From positions 1 to 38,059 of the forward strand of contig NZ_JACIDI010000020.1 of assembly GCF_014196225.1 (NCBI RefSeq): DNA of 38,059 nt, in the 5' to 3' direction. This document shows, one piece after another, positions 1 through 7,710 of the stretch. The stretch is from Bacteroides pyogenes. Lineage in GTDB: Bacteria > Bacteroidota > Bacteroidia > Bacteroidales > Bacteroidaceae. How positions within the stretch are numbered: the stretch's first letter is position 1; the number at the start of each line of letters is the position of its first letter. The notes beneath the pieces are model-generated. The model saw only the letters and a program-made list of their open reading frames with translations. It made no database searches and was not told where the DNA came from. The position numbers and the translations under genes are program-made.

Positions 1-269
1 CGGTTGTAGGTAGCCCGTAGCATGCGTATGTATGTGGATATGGTGTTGGAACCGGCTCCCCGACTCAAAAGATAATTTTGGAAGGCATTCAGCCAACAGG
101 TGGTAACGTTTGTAAGAGGGATTTCTTTGCGTCCTCCTTCAAACTCGATGATGCGTCTCAACGTGCTCCGATACACATGTGCGGTGCCGTAGCGTCCTTC
201 TGCATGCAAATGGGATATAAGTTCATGCATAAAACCAATCAAATCGTTTCTTCTCTGTTTCTTTTTCAT
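1..269 (-). CDS. Tyrosine recombinase/integrase, N-terminal part (cut by window edge)
   Basis: Reading leftward from the ATG at 267-269 gives 89 codons open to the window edge. The peptide begins MKKKQRRNDLIGFMHELI and continues with a helix-rich segment (GRYGTAHVYRSTLRRIIEF, then NTISTYIRMLRATYN). This is the pattern of the SAM-like, core-binding N-terminal domain of Bacteroidetes phage-type integrases. The catalytic domain with its R-H-R-Y residues would lie outside the window, so activity cannot be judged. Such enzymes either move integrative elements or flip promoter segments that switch surface proteins on and off. The gene is divergent from the TonB-dependent receptor at 562, across a very AT-rich gap. 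The family call is fairly secure for an N-terminus alone; the role is unknown. Confidence 0.75.
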   Translation of the reverse strand, partial: MKKKQRRNDLIGFMHELISHLHAEGRYGTAHVYRSTLRRIIEFEGGRKEIPLTNVTTCWLNAFQNYLLSRGAGSNTISTYIRMLRATYN

Positions 270-510
270 TGTTTTTTAATGTTGATAATTATTGTTTCTT
301 TCTCTCTCTTTGTTTTACTTGTCATCTTTGTTTTGATAGGTTTTGGATGATGTATGAATAATTATATACAAATATAATATATTTTTGATTACATAATAGA
401 TAATATTATATTGAAGACTAATAATTATAGTATATAAGTTTTAGAATATAGAATTTAATTTTATGCGTATGTGTGTGCTAATAATCATTTCAAAATCCTA
501 AGAAATGAGG
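270..510. other. AT-rich divergent intergenic region
   Basis: This gap separates the integrase start from the receptor promoter. It is far richer in A+T than the rest of the window, with long A/T runs around 355-470. I see no gene and no clear inverted repeat of the kind that flanks invertible promoters. It may hold the integrase promoter or mark the edge of a mobile element. Confidence 0.5.
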
Positions 511-542
511 ATTGCGTACAAGGCGGTCAACCTTTAATTTTG
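511..542 (+). promoter_or_regulatory. Bacteroides-type promoter of the receptor/haem operon
   Basis: TAATTTTG at 535-542 matches the -7 box TAnnTTTG, with ATTG at 511-514 about 20 bases upstream as a possible -33 element. It implies a short leader before the ATG at 562. I see no separate promoter before the next three genes. Confidence 0.55.
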
Positions 543-561
543 CGGGAAATTTGATGAGTAT

Positions 562-2631
562 ATGATGAAACAGTTTATTTGTTCCGCTCTTTTTTTACTG
601 CCTTTCGGGCTTTCTGCCACCGACCTCGATACCGTAGCAGTCAAGAGGATTGTTTTGGAAGAAGTGACGGTGGTAGGTTTTAAACAAGATAAGTTGAACC
701 GTTCGCCGCTATCGGTTTCTTCCATCAACGGCCGCTTTCTGAGAGAGAATGAGGTGCGGGGAATCAAAGAGTTGAGTGCCATGCTTCCCAACTTTTACAT
801 GCCTGATTACGGTTCCAAGCAAGGTTCGCCCATTTACATCCGCGGCGTAGGATCGCGACGCGGTGCCCCTTCGGTAGGATTGTACATAGACGGAGTGCCT
901 CATTTCGAGAATTCGGCTTTCGATGTCGATATGTCGGACATCAGTACGGTGGAAGTGCTTCGCGGCCCGCAGGGAACGCTATACGGGCGCAACACGATAG
1001 GCGGAATCATCAACGTTTACACGCGCTCTCCGCTCGACTACCGGAACACTCGGTTCAAAGTCGGATACGGCAGTCGCAATGATGTGCTGCTGATGGCTTC
1101 TTCGTATGCCAGACTGAACGACCGGCTGGGATTTTCGGTTACGGGGAATTACCACCGCAACGACGGCGTCTTTACCAATCTGTATACAGGAAAGAAAGCG
1201 AACAAGGCAGACGACGTGAGCCTTCGCACGGGAGTGGTATGGAAGCCTGCGGACAAATGGACGGCACGGCTCAGCGCCGCTTACGATTATACCGATCAGG
1301 GAGGTTTCCCGTACGGCGCTTACGACGTGAAGACCGAAAAACTCTCTTCGGTGAACTACGACAGTGTCAGCAGTTACCGACGGAATCTGCTGACTTCGGG
1401 CTTGAACTTCCGCTATGAAGGGGAGAAATTCAGCTTCAACAGCCAGACGGCTTACCAGTACATCGACGGGAAATTGGGGGTTGATCAGGATTTTACGCCG
1501 GAATCTTTATACTTTGCCGATACCCGCCTGAAGCAGAATATGTACAGTCAGGAGTTTACGTTCAAATCGAACAATGAAAGCCGTTATCGCTGGATAGCCG
1601 GACTCTTTGCCTTCTATCAAAAGGTGGATAACCGGGTGGAGGTCAGCTTTTTGGCGCAGGGATACAGTACGCCTAAATACTACGATATTCCCACCACCGG
1701 CATTGCTTTCTACCATCAGTCCACGTATGACATCTACGCAGGCCTCTCGGCTTCGGTGGGAGTGCGCTACGATTACGAGCATGCTTCGGATCATTACGCA
1801 GCCTACAAGCATCCGTTCGGGGGAGAACGGAAAGAAACACAGCGGGTAGACAGCAAGCTTCATTTCAGCCAGCTCACTCCCAAGTTTTCGTTGCAATACA
1901 TTTTTCCAGCCTCCGGCATGGCGTATGCAAGCGTTTCGAAGGGTTACAAAGCAGGCGGATTCAACGTCACGTTCACGCAGGACGATGAATTTACTTTCAA
2001 GCCGGAATATAACTGGAATTACGAGATCGGAGCGAAAGCCGCCTTGTTCGACAGCAGGCTTACCGCCGAGGCAGCCATCTTCTATGTCGACTGGAGAGAC
2101 CAGCAGTACGATCAGCGGATACCGCGGGGGAATGTCACCCGAAATGCCGGGCATTCCGATAGCAAAGGCTTTGAATGCTCGCTGCAAGGACAGCCGTTGC
2201 GGAACTTTGCCGTGCAGGTGAATTATGGTTATACCTACGCCCGTTTCCTTTCTTATCAGCAGAATATGGAAGATGCCAAGACCGATTATTCGGGCAATTT
2301 CCTTCCTTTGGTTCCGAGACATACGTTGTCCGTCAATGCCTCCTATACCTTATATAATATAGGACGGATATTCGACCGTTTGTCTTTCAATGCCAATTTT
2401 ACGGGAGCCGGGCCGCTCTACTGGAACGAGACGAACGACGTGCGGCAAGACTTCTATGGCCTGCTGAATGCCAAGGTCAGCGCATCCAAAGGACGCTTTA
2501 CTTGCGAGCTATGGGGCAAGAATCTGACGGATACGTTCTATCTGAGTTATTATACACGGCTCAGGGCGGGAGGCTATGCGCAGGGAGGCAAGCCTCGCAG
2601 TGCAGGCGTATCGCTCATTGTCGATCTGTAA
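562..2631 (+). CDS. TonB-dependent outer-membrane receptor (siderophore/porphyrin type)
   Basis: This 689-residue protein would import a bulky ligand across the outer membrane using TonB energy. A signal peptide spans residues 1-19 (MMKQFICSALFLLPFGLSA). The plug domain follows at about 40-160, with typical signatures IYIRGVG, GLYIDGVP and VEVLRGPQGTLYGRNTIGG, then a beta-barrel rich in alternating aromatic strands to the C-terminus. It lacks the N-terminal carboxypeptidase-like domain of SusC proteins and has no SusD partner, so it resembles iron-chelate, haem or vitamin receptors rather than glycan receptors. Two adjacent ATGs start the frame; either is possible. A permease and two haem-biosynthesis genes follow with almost no gaps, so a tetrapyrrole ligand is my inference; an iron siderophore is the main alternative. 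Confidence 0.9.
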   Translation: MMKQFICSALFLLPFGLSATDLDTVAVKRIVLEEVTVVGFKQDKLNRSPLSVSSINGRFLRENEVRGIKELSAMLPNFYMPDYGSKQGSPIYIRGVGSRRGAPSVGLYIDGVPHFENSAFDVDMSDISTVEVLRGPQGTLYGRNTIGGIINVYTRSPLDYRNTRFKVGYGSRNDVLLMASSYARLNDRLGFSVTGNYHRNDGVFTNLYTGKKANKADDVSLRTGVVWKPADKWTARLSAAYDYTDQGGFPYGAYDVKTEKLSSVNYDSVSSYRRNLLTSGLNFRYEGEKFSFNSQTAYQYIDGKLGVDQDFTPESLYFADTRLKQNMYSQEFTFKSNNESRYRWIAGLFAFYQKVDNRVEVSFLAQGYSTPKYYDIPTTGIAFYHQSTYDIYAGLSASVGVRYDYEHASDHYAAYKHPFGGERKETQRVDSKLHFSQLTPKFSLQYIFPASGMAYASVSKGYKAGGFNVTFTQDDEFTFKPEYNWNYEIGAKAALFDSRLTAEAAIFYVDWRDQQYDQRIPRGNVTRNAGHSDSKGFECSLQGQPLRNFAVQVNYGYTYARFLSYQQNMEDAKTDYSGNFLPLVPRHTLSVNASYTLYNIGRIFDRLSFNANFTGAGPLYWNETNDVRQDFYGLLNAKVSASKGRFTCELWGKNLTDTFYLSYYTRLRAGGYAQGGKPRSAGVSLIVDL

Positions 2632-2642
2632 ACAAGGCGCCA

Positions 2643-3881
2643 ATGAGAATGAATCTGACTGTCATGTGCCATTCGCGGAAGAAAGTATTCGGTCTGGGTA
2701 CTTTCTTCTGCCTGTATATTGCCCAAGCCATCCCGATGAGCTTTTTCTCCACCGCCATACAGGTGATGATGCGTCAGGCGGATTATTCGCTTTCGTCTAT
2801 TGCGATGCTGCAAATCATCAAGCTGCCGTGGATATTGAAGTTCGTATGGTCGCCGGTGGTCGACCGTCAATGTATTACGGTCGGCGATTACAAGAAATTT
2901 ATCATTGCTTCCGAAATCGTATATGCCGTGCTGATCCTGTTGGCAGGCCTGCTTCATCTCGAATCCGACTTCTATTTTATTCTGCTGCTTGTCTTTCTTT
3001 CCCTCGTGGCCTCCGCCACTCAGGATATAGCGACCGACGCGCTGGCTGTGCTTTCTTTCGGCAAGCAGGATAAAAGCATGGTCAACAGCATGCAGTCGAT
3101 GGGCAGTTTCGGCGGAACGCTCATCGGGGGAGGAGTGTTGCTGCTCGTGTTGCAGCATTACGGATGGAATGTGGTGCTTCCCTGCCTGAGCGTATTTGTC
3201 CTTATCGCCGTCATCCCTTTACTATTAAACAAGAAGATACGTATAGCCCCCAAAGAACTTTCGCGCAGAGCGCGGCTTACCGATTTCATATGGTTCTTTG
3301 CCCGCCGCAGCATCTGGCCGCAGATCGGATTTCTTGTGCTCTACTATTCGAGCCTTATCGGCATACTTTCGGTCCTTCGGCCCTATCTGGTGGATCTGGG
3401 CTATTCGATGAAAGAGATCGGAGTGCTGAGCGGTGTGTTGGGCACGGCGGCGGCTTTTGTCGTTTCTTTTCTCGCCGGTCTGGCGGTCCGCCGCATCGGT
3501 CGGCACAAAGCCCGCTTTCTTTTTGCCGTATTCACGCTTGCCGTTACCGTCTACTTCTGGAGCTTATCGTGGTTTCATCCGTCTACGGCAGCCATCTGCG
3601 TCGGCATTGTTTTGCTGTGGAGCGCCTACGGGATGGCAAGCATCGTGGTTTATACCACTTCGATGGATTGTGTGCGTCCGGGGTGCGAAGGGACCGACTT
3701 CACCATTCAGACCGTGCTGACCCATTTAAGCGGAATATTGGTCGCCTTGCTGAGCGGCGCGATAGCCGATCGCCTCGGATACCAAGGCTTGTTTTCGGTT
3801 GAAGTGGCGCTTGCTCTTGTATCTTTGTTGTATATCCGTTATTTCTTCCGTACCGACTCTTATCAAAAATCAATCGAATGA
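2643..3881 (+). CDS. MFS permease, AmpG/RhtX-FptX-like
   Basis: This predicted 412-residue inner-membrane transporter has about 12 hydrophobic segments. The motifs LKFVWSPVVDR (first cytoplasmic loop) and ATQDIATDAL (around helix 4) are typical of the AmpG branch of the major facilitator superfamily, which includes muropeptide permeases and the single-component siderophore importers RhtX and FptX. I chose the ATG at 2643, just after the receptor stop at 2631; the frame stays open further upstream but would overlap the receptor. Its last codon overlaps the hemN start (ATGA at 3878-3881), suggesting translational coupling. Between an outer-membrane receptor and HemN/HemG it most plausibly carries a porphyrin or iron chelate from periplasm to cytoplasm. 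The substrate is inferred from context only. Confidence 0.8.
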   Translation: MRMNLTVMCHSRKKVFGLGTFFCLYIAQAIPMSFFSTAIQVMMRQADYSLSSIAMLQIIKLPWILKFVWSPVVDRQCITVGDYKKFIIASEIVYAVLILLAGLLHLESDFYFILLLVFLSLVASATQDIATDALAVLSFGKQDKSMVNSMQSMGSFGGTLIGGGVLLLVLQHYGWNVVLPCLSVFVLIAVIPLLLNKKIRIAPKELSRRARLTDFIWFFARRSIWPQIGFLVLYYSSLIGILSVLRPYLVDLGYSMKEIGVLSGVLGTAAAFVVSFLAGLAVRRIGRHKARFLFAVFTLAVTVYFWSLSWFHPSTAAICVGIVLLWSAYGMASIVVYTTSMDCVRPGCEGTDFTIQTVLTHLSGILVALLSGAIADRLGYQGLFSVEVALALVSLLYIRYFFRTDSYQKSIE

Positions 3882-5242
3882 ACTCAAGCATCATAGAAAA
3901 ATACAATATCCCGGTCCCGAGGTATACGAGTTATCCTCCCGCCAACTACTTCGAATCCTATTCCGGCAGGGAGTATGCGGATGCCGTCAAGCTGTCGAAC
4001 ACAGCCGAAAACAATCATGTTTCGTTTTACCTTCACATTCCTTTCTGCCGTCATCTGTGCCATTATTGCGGATGCAACTCTTTCCCGATGGCTCGTCCCG
4101 AGAAAGTGGAAGAATATGTGAAGGCTCTTCACAAAGAAATCGACCTGCTGATTCCGTTGCTCGACAAGAACAGGCTGGTTTCTCAGATTCATTACGGAGG
4201 AGGAAGCCCGACTGCCTTGCCGATGCCGTTGATTCGTGAACTGAATGAGCATTTGTTGTCCGGATTCCGTACCATCGAACGTCCCGAAATAGCCATCGAA
4301 TGTCATCCGGGATACTTGAACCGGGAAGATTGGCGGGAACTTACGCGTTGCGGATTCAACCGATACAGCATAGGCGTGCAGGACTTTAACGAGGCGGTAT
4401 TGAAAACGGTCAACCGACGTCCTTCTTTGCTGCCGATGGAAGAAATCTTCTCGCTGATTCGTGAAACGGGTGCGCGCATCAACCTCGACCTTCTTTACGG
4501 TTTGCCCGGACAAACAGCGGATTCTTTCTCACGTACTGTTTCCAAAGCCATCGGGCTGGCTCCCGACCGTCTGGTCACTTTCAGCTATGCCCACGTTCCC
4601 TGGGTGAACAAACGGCAGCTTATTCTCGAGAAGGCGGGACTTCCCGTCGGTGAGGAGAAGAGCCGTATCTTTACGCAGGCAGTTTCGTTGTTGCACGATG
4701 CGGGGTACTGCTCCATCGGCATGGATCATTTCGTTCGTCCCGACGACGAACTCCGGGAAGCTTTGGACAATCATCGGCTGCACCGCAATTTTCAGGGATA
4801 TTGTACCCGCCGGACGACGGCACAGGTGTACGCCTTCGGGGTTACCGGCATCAGCCAGTTGGATACAGCTTACGCACAAAACACGAAAGACATCGGCAGG
4901 TATATCGATTCGATGAACCGGAATGAATTTGCCATCGTCAAAGGGTATACATTGAACCGCGAGGAACAGATAACCCGCGAGGTGATCGAGAGTCTGATGT
5001 GCAATTACCGGATCGATTGGAACGAACTCGCCGGACGTTTGCACCTTTCTGCCGATGAGGTGAAAGGCGCCACCGCTTACGATGAAGATACGCTTTCGGG
5101 ATTTGCCGCCGACGGATTGATCGAGTTTGACGAGCGGCAACTGGCAATGACCGTTTCCGGTTCTCCGTTCGTGCGGAACGTAGCAGCCTCGCTCGACAGG
5201 CTGATGCTGCATTCCACCCGGTCTTTTTCCAAACCTATTTAA
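3878..5242 (+). CDS. hemN: Oxygen-independent coproporphyrinogen III oxidase (radical SAM HemN)
   Basis: This 454-residue enzyme converts coproporphyrinogen III to protoporphyrinogen IX by radical-SAM decarboxylation in the cytoplasm. The HemN signature PRYTSYPP lies at residues 14-21, and the cluster motif C57-x3-C61-x2-C64-x-C66 has the four-cysteine form of true HemN rather than the three-cysteine HemW/HutW form. The SAM-binding GGGSPT segment, the LDLLYGLPGQ segment and a C-terminal HemN domain with NREEQITREVI are present, and the length is normal for HemN. It overlaps the permease gene by 4 bases and lies 14 bases before hemG. In an organism that lacks the early haem pathway, as reported for many Bacteroides, it would act on imported precursor. 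The enzyme call is strong; the salvage role is inferred. Confidence 0.93.
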   Translation: MNSSIIEKYNIPVPRYTSYPPANYFESYSGREYADAVKLSNTAENNHVSFYLHIPFCRHLCHYCGCNSFPMARPEKVEEYVKALHKEIDLLIPLLDKNRLVSQIHYGGGSPTALPMPLIRELNEHLLSGFRTIERPEIAIECHPGYLNREDWRELTRCGFNRYSIGVQDFNEAVLKTVNRRPSLLPMEEIFSLIRETGARINLDLLYGLPGQTADSFSRTVSKAIGLAPDRLVTFSYAHVPWVNKRQLILEKAGLPVGEEKSRIFTQAVSLLHDAGYCSIGMDHFVRPDDELREALDNHRLHRNFQGYCTRRTTAQVYAFGVTGISQLDTAYAQNTKDIGRYIDSMNRNEFAIVKGYTLNREEQITREVIESLMCNYRIDWNELAGRLHLSADEVKGATAYDEDTLSGFAADGLIEFDERQLAMTVSGSPFVRNVAASLDRLMLHSTRSFSKPI

Positions 5243-5256
5243 TTCTCTGTCAAGTT

Positions 5257-6648
5257 ATGAATGATATACATACATCTTCGACACGTCGTCGTGAAATTGT
5301 GGTAATCGGAGCCGGGCTGACCGGCCTGACCATCGCTTACGAACTCGCACGTAAAAATAAAGACGTGGAGGTACTCGAGCAGCAAGACCGCATTGGCGGA
5401 CAGATACGGACGTATACCGAAAACGGGTTTACGTTCGAGAGCGGCCCGAACACGGGGGTGGTTTCTTATCCCGAAGTAGCCGAACTGTTCGAAAGCCTGT
5501 CGCCTGAATGCCGGCTGGAGACGGCTTGTGAAGATTCCAAAAGAAGGTTGATCTGGAAAAAAGGAAAGTTCCGCCCGTTGCCTTCGGGGCTTCTGTCGGC
5601 TGTTTGCACGCCTTTGTTCAGTTTCAAAGACAAGCTTCGGATATTGGGCGAGCCGTTTCGTCCGAAAGGAACCGATCCCGACGAACCGGTCGGGCTGCTT
5701 GCCCGTCGCCGTCTGGGAAACTCTTTTCTGCACTATGCCGTCGATCCGTTTTTATCGGGCGTATATGCGGGAGATCCCATGAGGCTGGTCACCCGTTATG
5801 CCCTTCCGAAACTGTACAATCTGGAGCAGAATCACGGAAGTTTCATACGGGGAGCGATAGCCAAAGCCAAAGCGCCCAAGACGGAGCGTGACAGGTTGGC
5901 TACGAAGAAAGTGTTTTCGGCGCGGGGAGGATTCGGTCATTTGGTTCAGACGTTGGGACGGGCGATTGGAAACGACCGGATAACCTTGTCTGTGAAAGGG
6001 GTGACGGTAGAGCCTGCCGCGCAAGGTTGGAGAGTCTCTTTTCTGTCGGCTGCCGGAGAGAAGCAGTGCATCGATTGCGAGAAAGTGGTGACTACCGTCG
6101 GAGCGTACGCGTTGCCGCAGATTCTGCCGTTCGTGGAAAAAGAAGACATGGACAAGATTGCCGCCCTTCATTATGCGCCCATCATGCAAATTGCTGTCGG
6201 TCTGCATGACACAGGCGGAAAGAAGCATCCGGCTTTCGGCGGACTTGTTCCTTCGTGCGAGAAGAAAGATGTGTTGGGCATATTGTTTCCTTCTTCTTGC
6301 TTTGACGGCCGCGCTCCTGAAGGAGGCATGCTGTTTTCTTATTTTGTGGGAGGGGTGAGACATCCGGAATATCTGGATAAAACCGATGAGGAGATCGAGC
6401 AGATGGTAAGGGAGACGCTGCATTCCATGCTCGGTTATCCCGAAGATGTTCGGCCCGATCTTGTGCGCATCTTCCGTCACCGCCGGGCCATCCCGCAATA
6501 CGATGTCGGCAGTGGCGCCCGTTTCGAAATCATCGATAAGTTGCAACGTGCTTATCCGGGACTTATATTGGCGGGAAATATCAAAGGAGGAATCGGTATG
6601 GCCGACCGCATTCGCCAAGCCGTGGGCGTAGCCGCCGGATTGTCTTGA
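5257..6648 (+). CDS. hemG: Protoporphyrinogen oxidase, FAD-dependent (HemG/HemY type)
   Basis: This 463-residue flavoprotein would oxidise protoporphyrinogen IX to protoporphyrin IX, the step after HemN. The Rossmann FAD motif GAGLTGL lies at residues 18-24 and is followed by an acidic strand end (VEVLEQQDRIGGQ), as in the amine-oxidase/PPO superfamily. The central stretch DPFLSGVYAGDP and the C-terminal FAD contact GNIKGGIGMADRI are typical PPO signatures. The fold is that of the HemY class, whose studied members mostly use molecular oxygen, which is odd beside an oxygen-independent HemN in a presumed anaerobe. Ferrochelatase is not in the window. It is the last gene of the operon; the next gene lies on the opposite strand. 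The symbol hemG is the common Bacteroides label; hemY would be structurally apt. Confidence 0.9.
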   Translation: MNDIHTSSTRRREIVVIGAGLTGLTIAYELARKNKDVEVLEQQDRIGGQIRTYTENGFTFESGPNTGVVSYPEVAELFESLSPECRLETACEDSKRRLIWKKGKFRPLPSGLLSAVCTPLFSFKDKLRILGEPFRPKGTDPDEPVGLLARRRLGNSFLHYAVDPFLSGVYAGDPMRLVTRYALPKLYNLEQNHGSFIRGAIAKAKAPKTERDRLATKKVFSARGGFGHLVQTLGRAIGNDRITLSVKGVTVEPAAQGWRVSFLSAAGEKQCIDCEKVVTTVGAYALPQILPFVEKEDMDKIAALHYAPIMQIAVGLHDTGGKKHPAFGGLVPSCEKKDVLGILFPSSCFDGRAPEGGMLFSYFVGGVRHPEYLDKTDEEIEQMVRETLHSMLGYPEDVRPDLVRIFRHRRAIPQYDVGSGARFEIIDKLQRAYPGLILAGNIKGGIGMADRIRQAVGVAAGLS

Positions 6649-6695
6649 TGCGCTTCAAGCATACGCTTCCCCGCTCAGGCGCGGCATGGCGCATC
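6647..6695. terminator. Possible hairpin between convergent genes
   Basis: GATGCGC at 6647-6653 is complementary to GCGCATC at 6689-6695, with a smaller GC-rich hairpin inside. It overlaps the hemG stop and lies in the short convergent gap. There is no clear T-tract, so this is only a weak terminator candidate. Confidence 0.25.
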
Positions 6696-6709
6696 GTCTC
6701 CGAATTGTC

Positions 6710-7246
6710 TCAATACCCCATGTTGGTTCCCTGCCGCACCTCGAGCCGGACGCCGAAATGCCCGTTCGCCGACTTGAGCTCGAAAGCTCCTTGAAATTTG
6801 TTCCTTTCCCAGGGAAGCGCGTTGCGGTCGGGCACTCTCCATCCTTTGGAATTATAATTCCCGTACGTGTTTATCCGCATACCGTTCTTTAGTTTGAAAC
6901 TGCCCATTTGCAGATAGTCGGACGACGGGGAGAAGCTGCCGTATCTTCCTGTCAGCCCGGAAGAAAAAGGAGAAAATGCGCTGCTGAATCCTTGTGTATA
7001 GCTGGCATCGTTATTCAGAAAAAACAGTTTGTTGTAGTCTTTCGTAAGATTCGAAGGCATCTCCTGCATTTGTTTGGGGAGGGTAGGAGGAAGCACGCTC
7101 ATCAATCCCATATCCAGCAGAAAGCCTCCGAACTCTTTGATGTTTGCCGAAGGAGAACGGCGCAGCGTATCGGAAGGAAATTCCGTTTGTGCGGAAAGAT
7201 ACACCGCCGGACATAACAAGACAAAGAATAGAATCAGCTTTTTCAT
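6710..7246 (-). CDS. Secreted hypothetical protein
   Basis: This predicted 178-residue protein is not recognised as a named family. I start it at the ATG 7244-7246 because a -7 box lies at 7269-7276, so the upstream in-frame ATG at 7267 would sit at or before the transcript start. From this start there is a clean signal peptide (MKKLILFFVLLCPAVYLSA, then Q), so the product is exported to the periplasm or outer membrane. The mature part is rich in G, S, N, F and Y, with segments such as SFKLKNGMRINTYGNYNSK and GAFELKSANGHFGVRLEVR that look like amphipathic beta strands. It may be a small outer-membrane or beta-rich periplasmic protein. It is convergent with hemG and transcribed alone, so context says little about its job. 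Confidence 0.7.
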   Translation of the reverse strand: MKKLILFFVLLCPAVYLSAQTEFPSDTLRRSPSANIKEFGGFLLDMGLMSVLPPTLPKQMQEMPSNLTKDYNKLFFLNNDASYTQGFSSAFSPFSSGLTGRYGSFSPSSDYLQMGSFKLKNGMRINTYGNYNSKGWRVPDRNALPWERNKFQGAFELKSANGHFGVRLEVRQGTNMGY

Positions 7247-7268
7247 TCCGGTAAAGATTGGTTTCACG

Positions 7269-7276
7269 CAAAGGTA
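7269..7276 (-). promoter_or_regulatory. -7 box for the secreted hypothetical gene
   Basis: On the minus strand this reads TACCTTTG, a perfect TAnnTTTG box about 23 bases before the chosen ATG. No convincing -33 TTTG is seen. It supports the downstream start at 7246. Confidence 0.55.
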
Positions 7277-7443
7277 GAAATTTTATGCGATAAACTTTGC
7301 TTCCTGATCAGCGGGTTGACAAGTTTTATCGACCTTTGCCGGTTTTTCAGATTTCCCTGCCTTTCGAATCAGCCCGCTTGCAAATAAAACGGAGAGAGGG
7401 CAACCGGAAGTGCCGGTTTGCGGGAGAAAGAGACAATGCCGTC

Positions 7444-7575
7444 GCTTTATGAAGAAGTAAACGAGCGTCAACTCGTAATAAAAATAAGTATTAACTGAGT
7501 CAACCGACTTTGAGAATAAGCCGTAAAGTGGTCAACTAAAAACATTAAACCACATGTGCTTTATGAAGAAGTAAA
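7444..7575. repeat. 18-bp direct repeat pair
   Basis: GCTTTATGAAGAAGTAAA occurs exactly at 7444-7461 and 7558-7575, 114 bases apart start to start. The segment between them is A/T-rich and contains GTCAAC three times (near 7468, 7499 and 7533). There is no gene here. The pair could be a remnant of a local duplication or insertion, or paired binding sites. Confidence 0.6.
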
Positions 7576-7577
7576 TG

Positions 7578-7687
7578 GAAGAAAAGTTTCCCCGGTGGGA
7601 AACAAAAGTTTCATGCTGATGAAACAAAAGTTTCCCCGGTGGGAAACAAAAGTTTCATCGGCATGAAACAAATGAAACATCACGATG
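7578..7687. repeat. Five-unit 22-bp tandem array forming four hairpins, 3' of prs
   Basis: Five units of exactly 22 bases start at 7578, 7600, 7622, 7644 and 7666. They fold as four perfect hairpins, each with a 7-bp stem and 4-base loop: GTTTCCC-CGGT-GGGAAAC at 7586-7603 and 7630-7647, GTTTCAT-GCTG-ATGAAAC at 7608-7625, and GTTTCAT-CGGC-ATGAAAC at 7652-7669. Linkers are AAAA on the plus strand. Read from prs (minus strand), each hairpin is therefore followed by UUUU, like a run of small intrinsic terminators. The array begins 24 bases past the prs stop. Confidence 0.85.
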
Positions 7688-7710
7688 ATTGTTCCGGTTT
7701 GCGCGTCCGG

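Noticed and set aside
270..560. Invertible promoter between recombinase and receptor
   Set aside because: No pair of inverted repeats that could serve as recombination sites was visible; kept only as a question about the integrase.
1507..2322. A 271-codon minus-strand frame opposite the receptor
   Set aside because: The receptor barrel is continuous here; the antisense frame has no promoter or domain.
7283..7471. A 62-codon minus-strand frame between the secreted protein and prs
   Set aside because: No domain, no leader and no promoter fit; it overlaps the promoter-side region of the secreted protein gene.
7578..7687. Possible CRISPR array near prs
   Set aside because: Period is 22 bases with no spacers of 30 or more; units are hairpins joined by AAAA.
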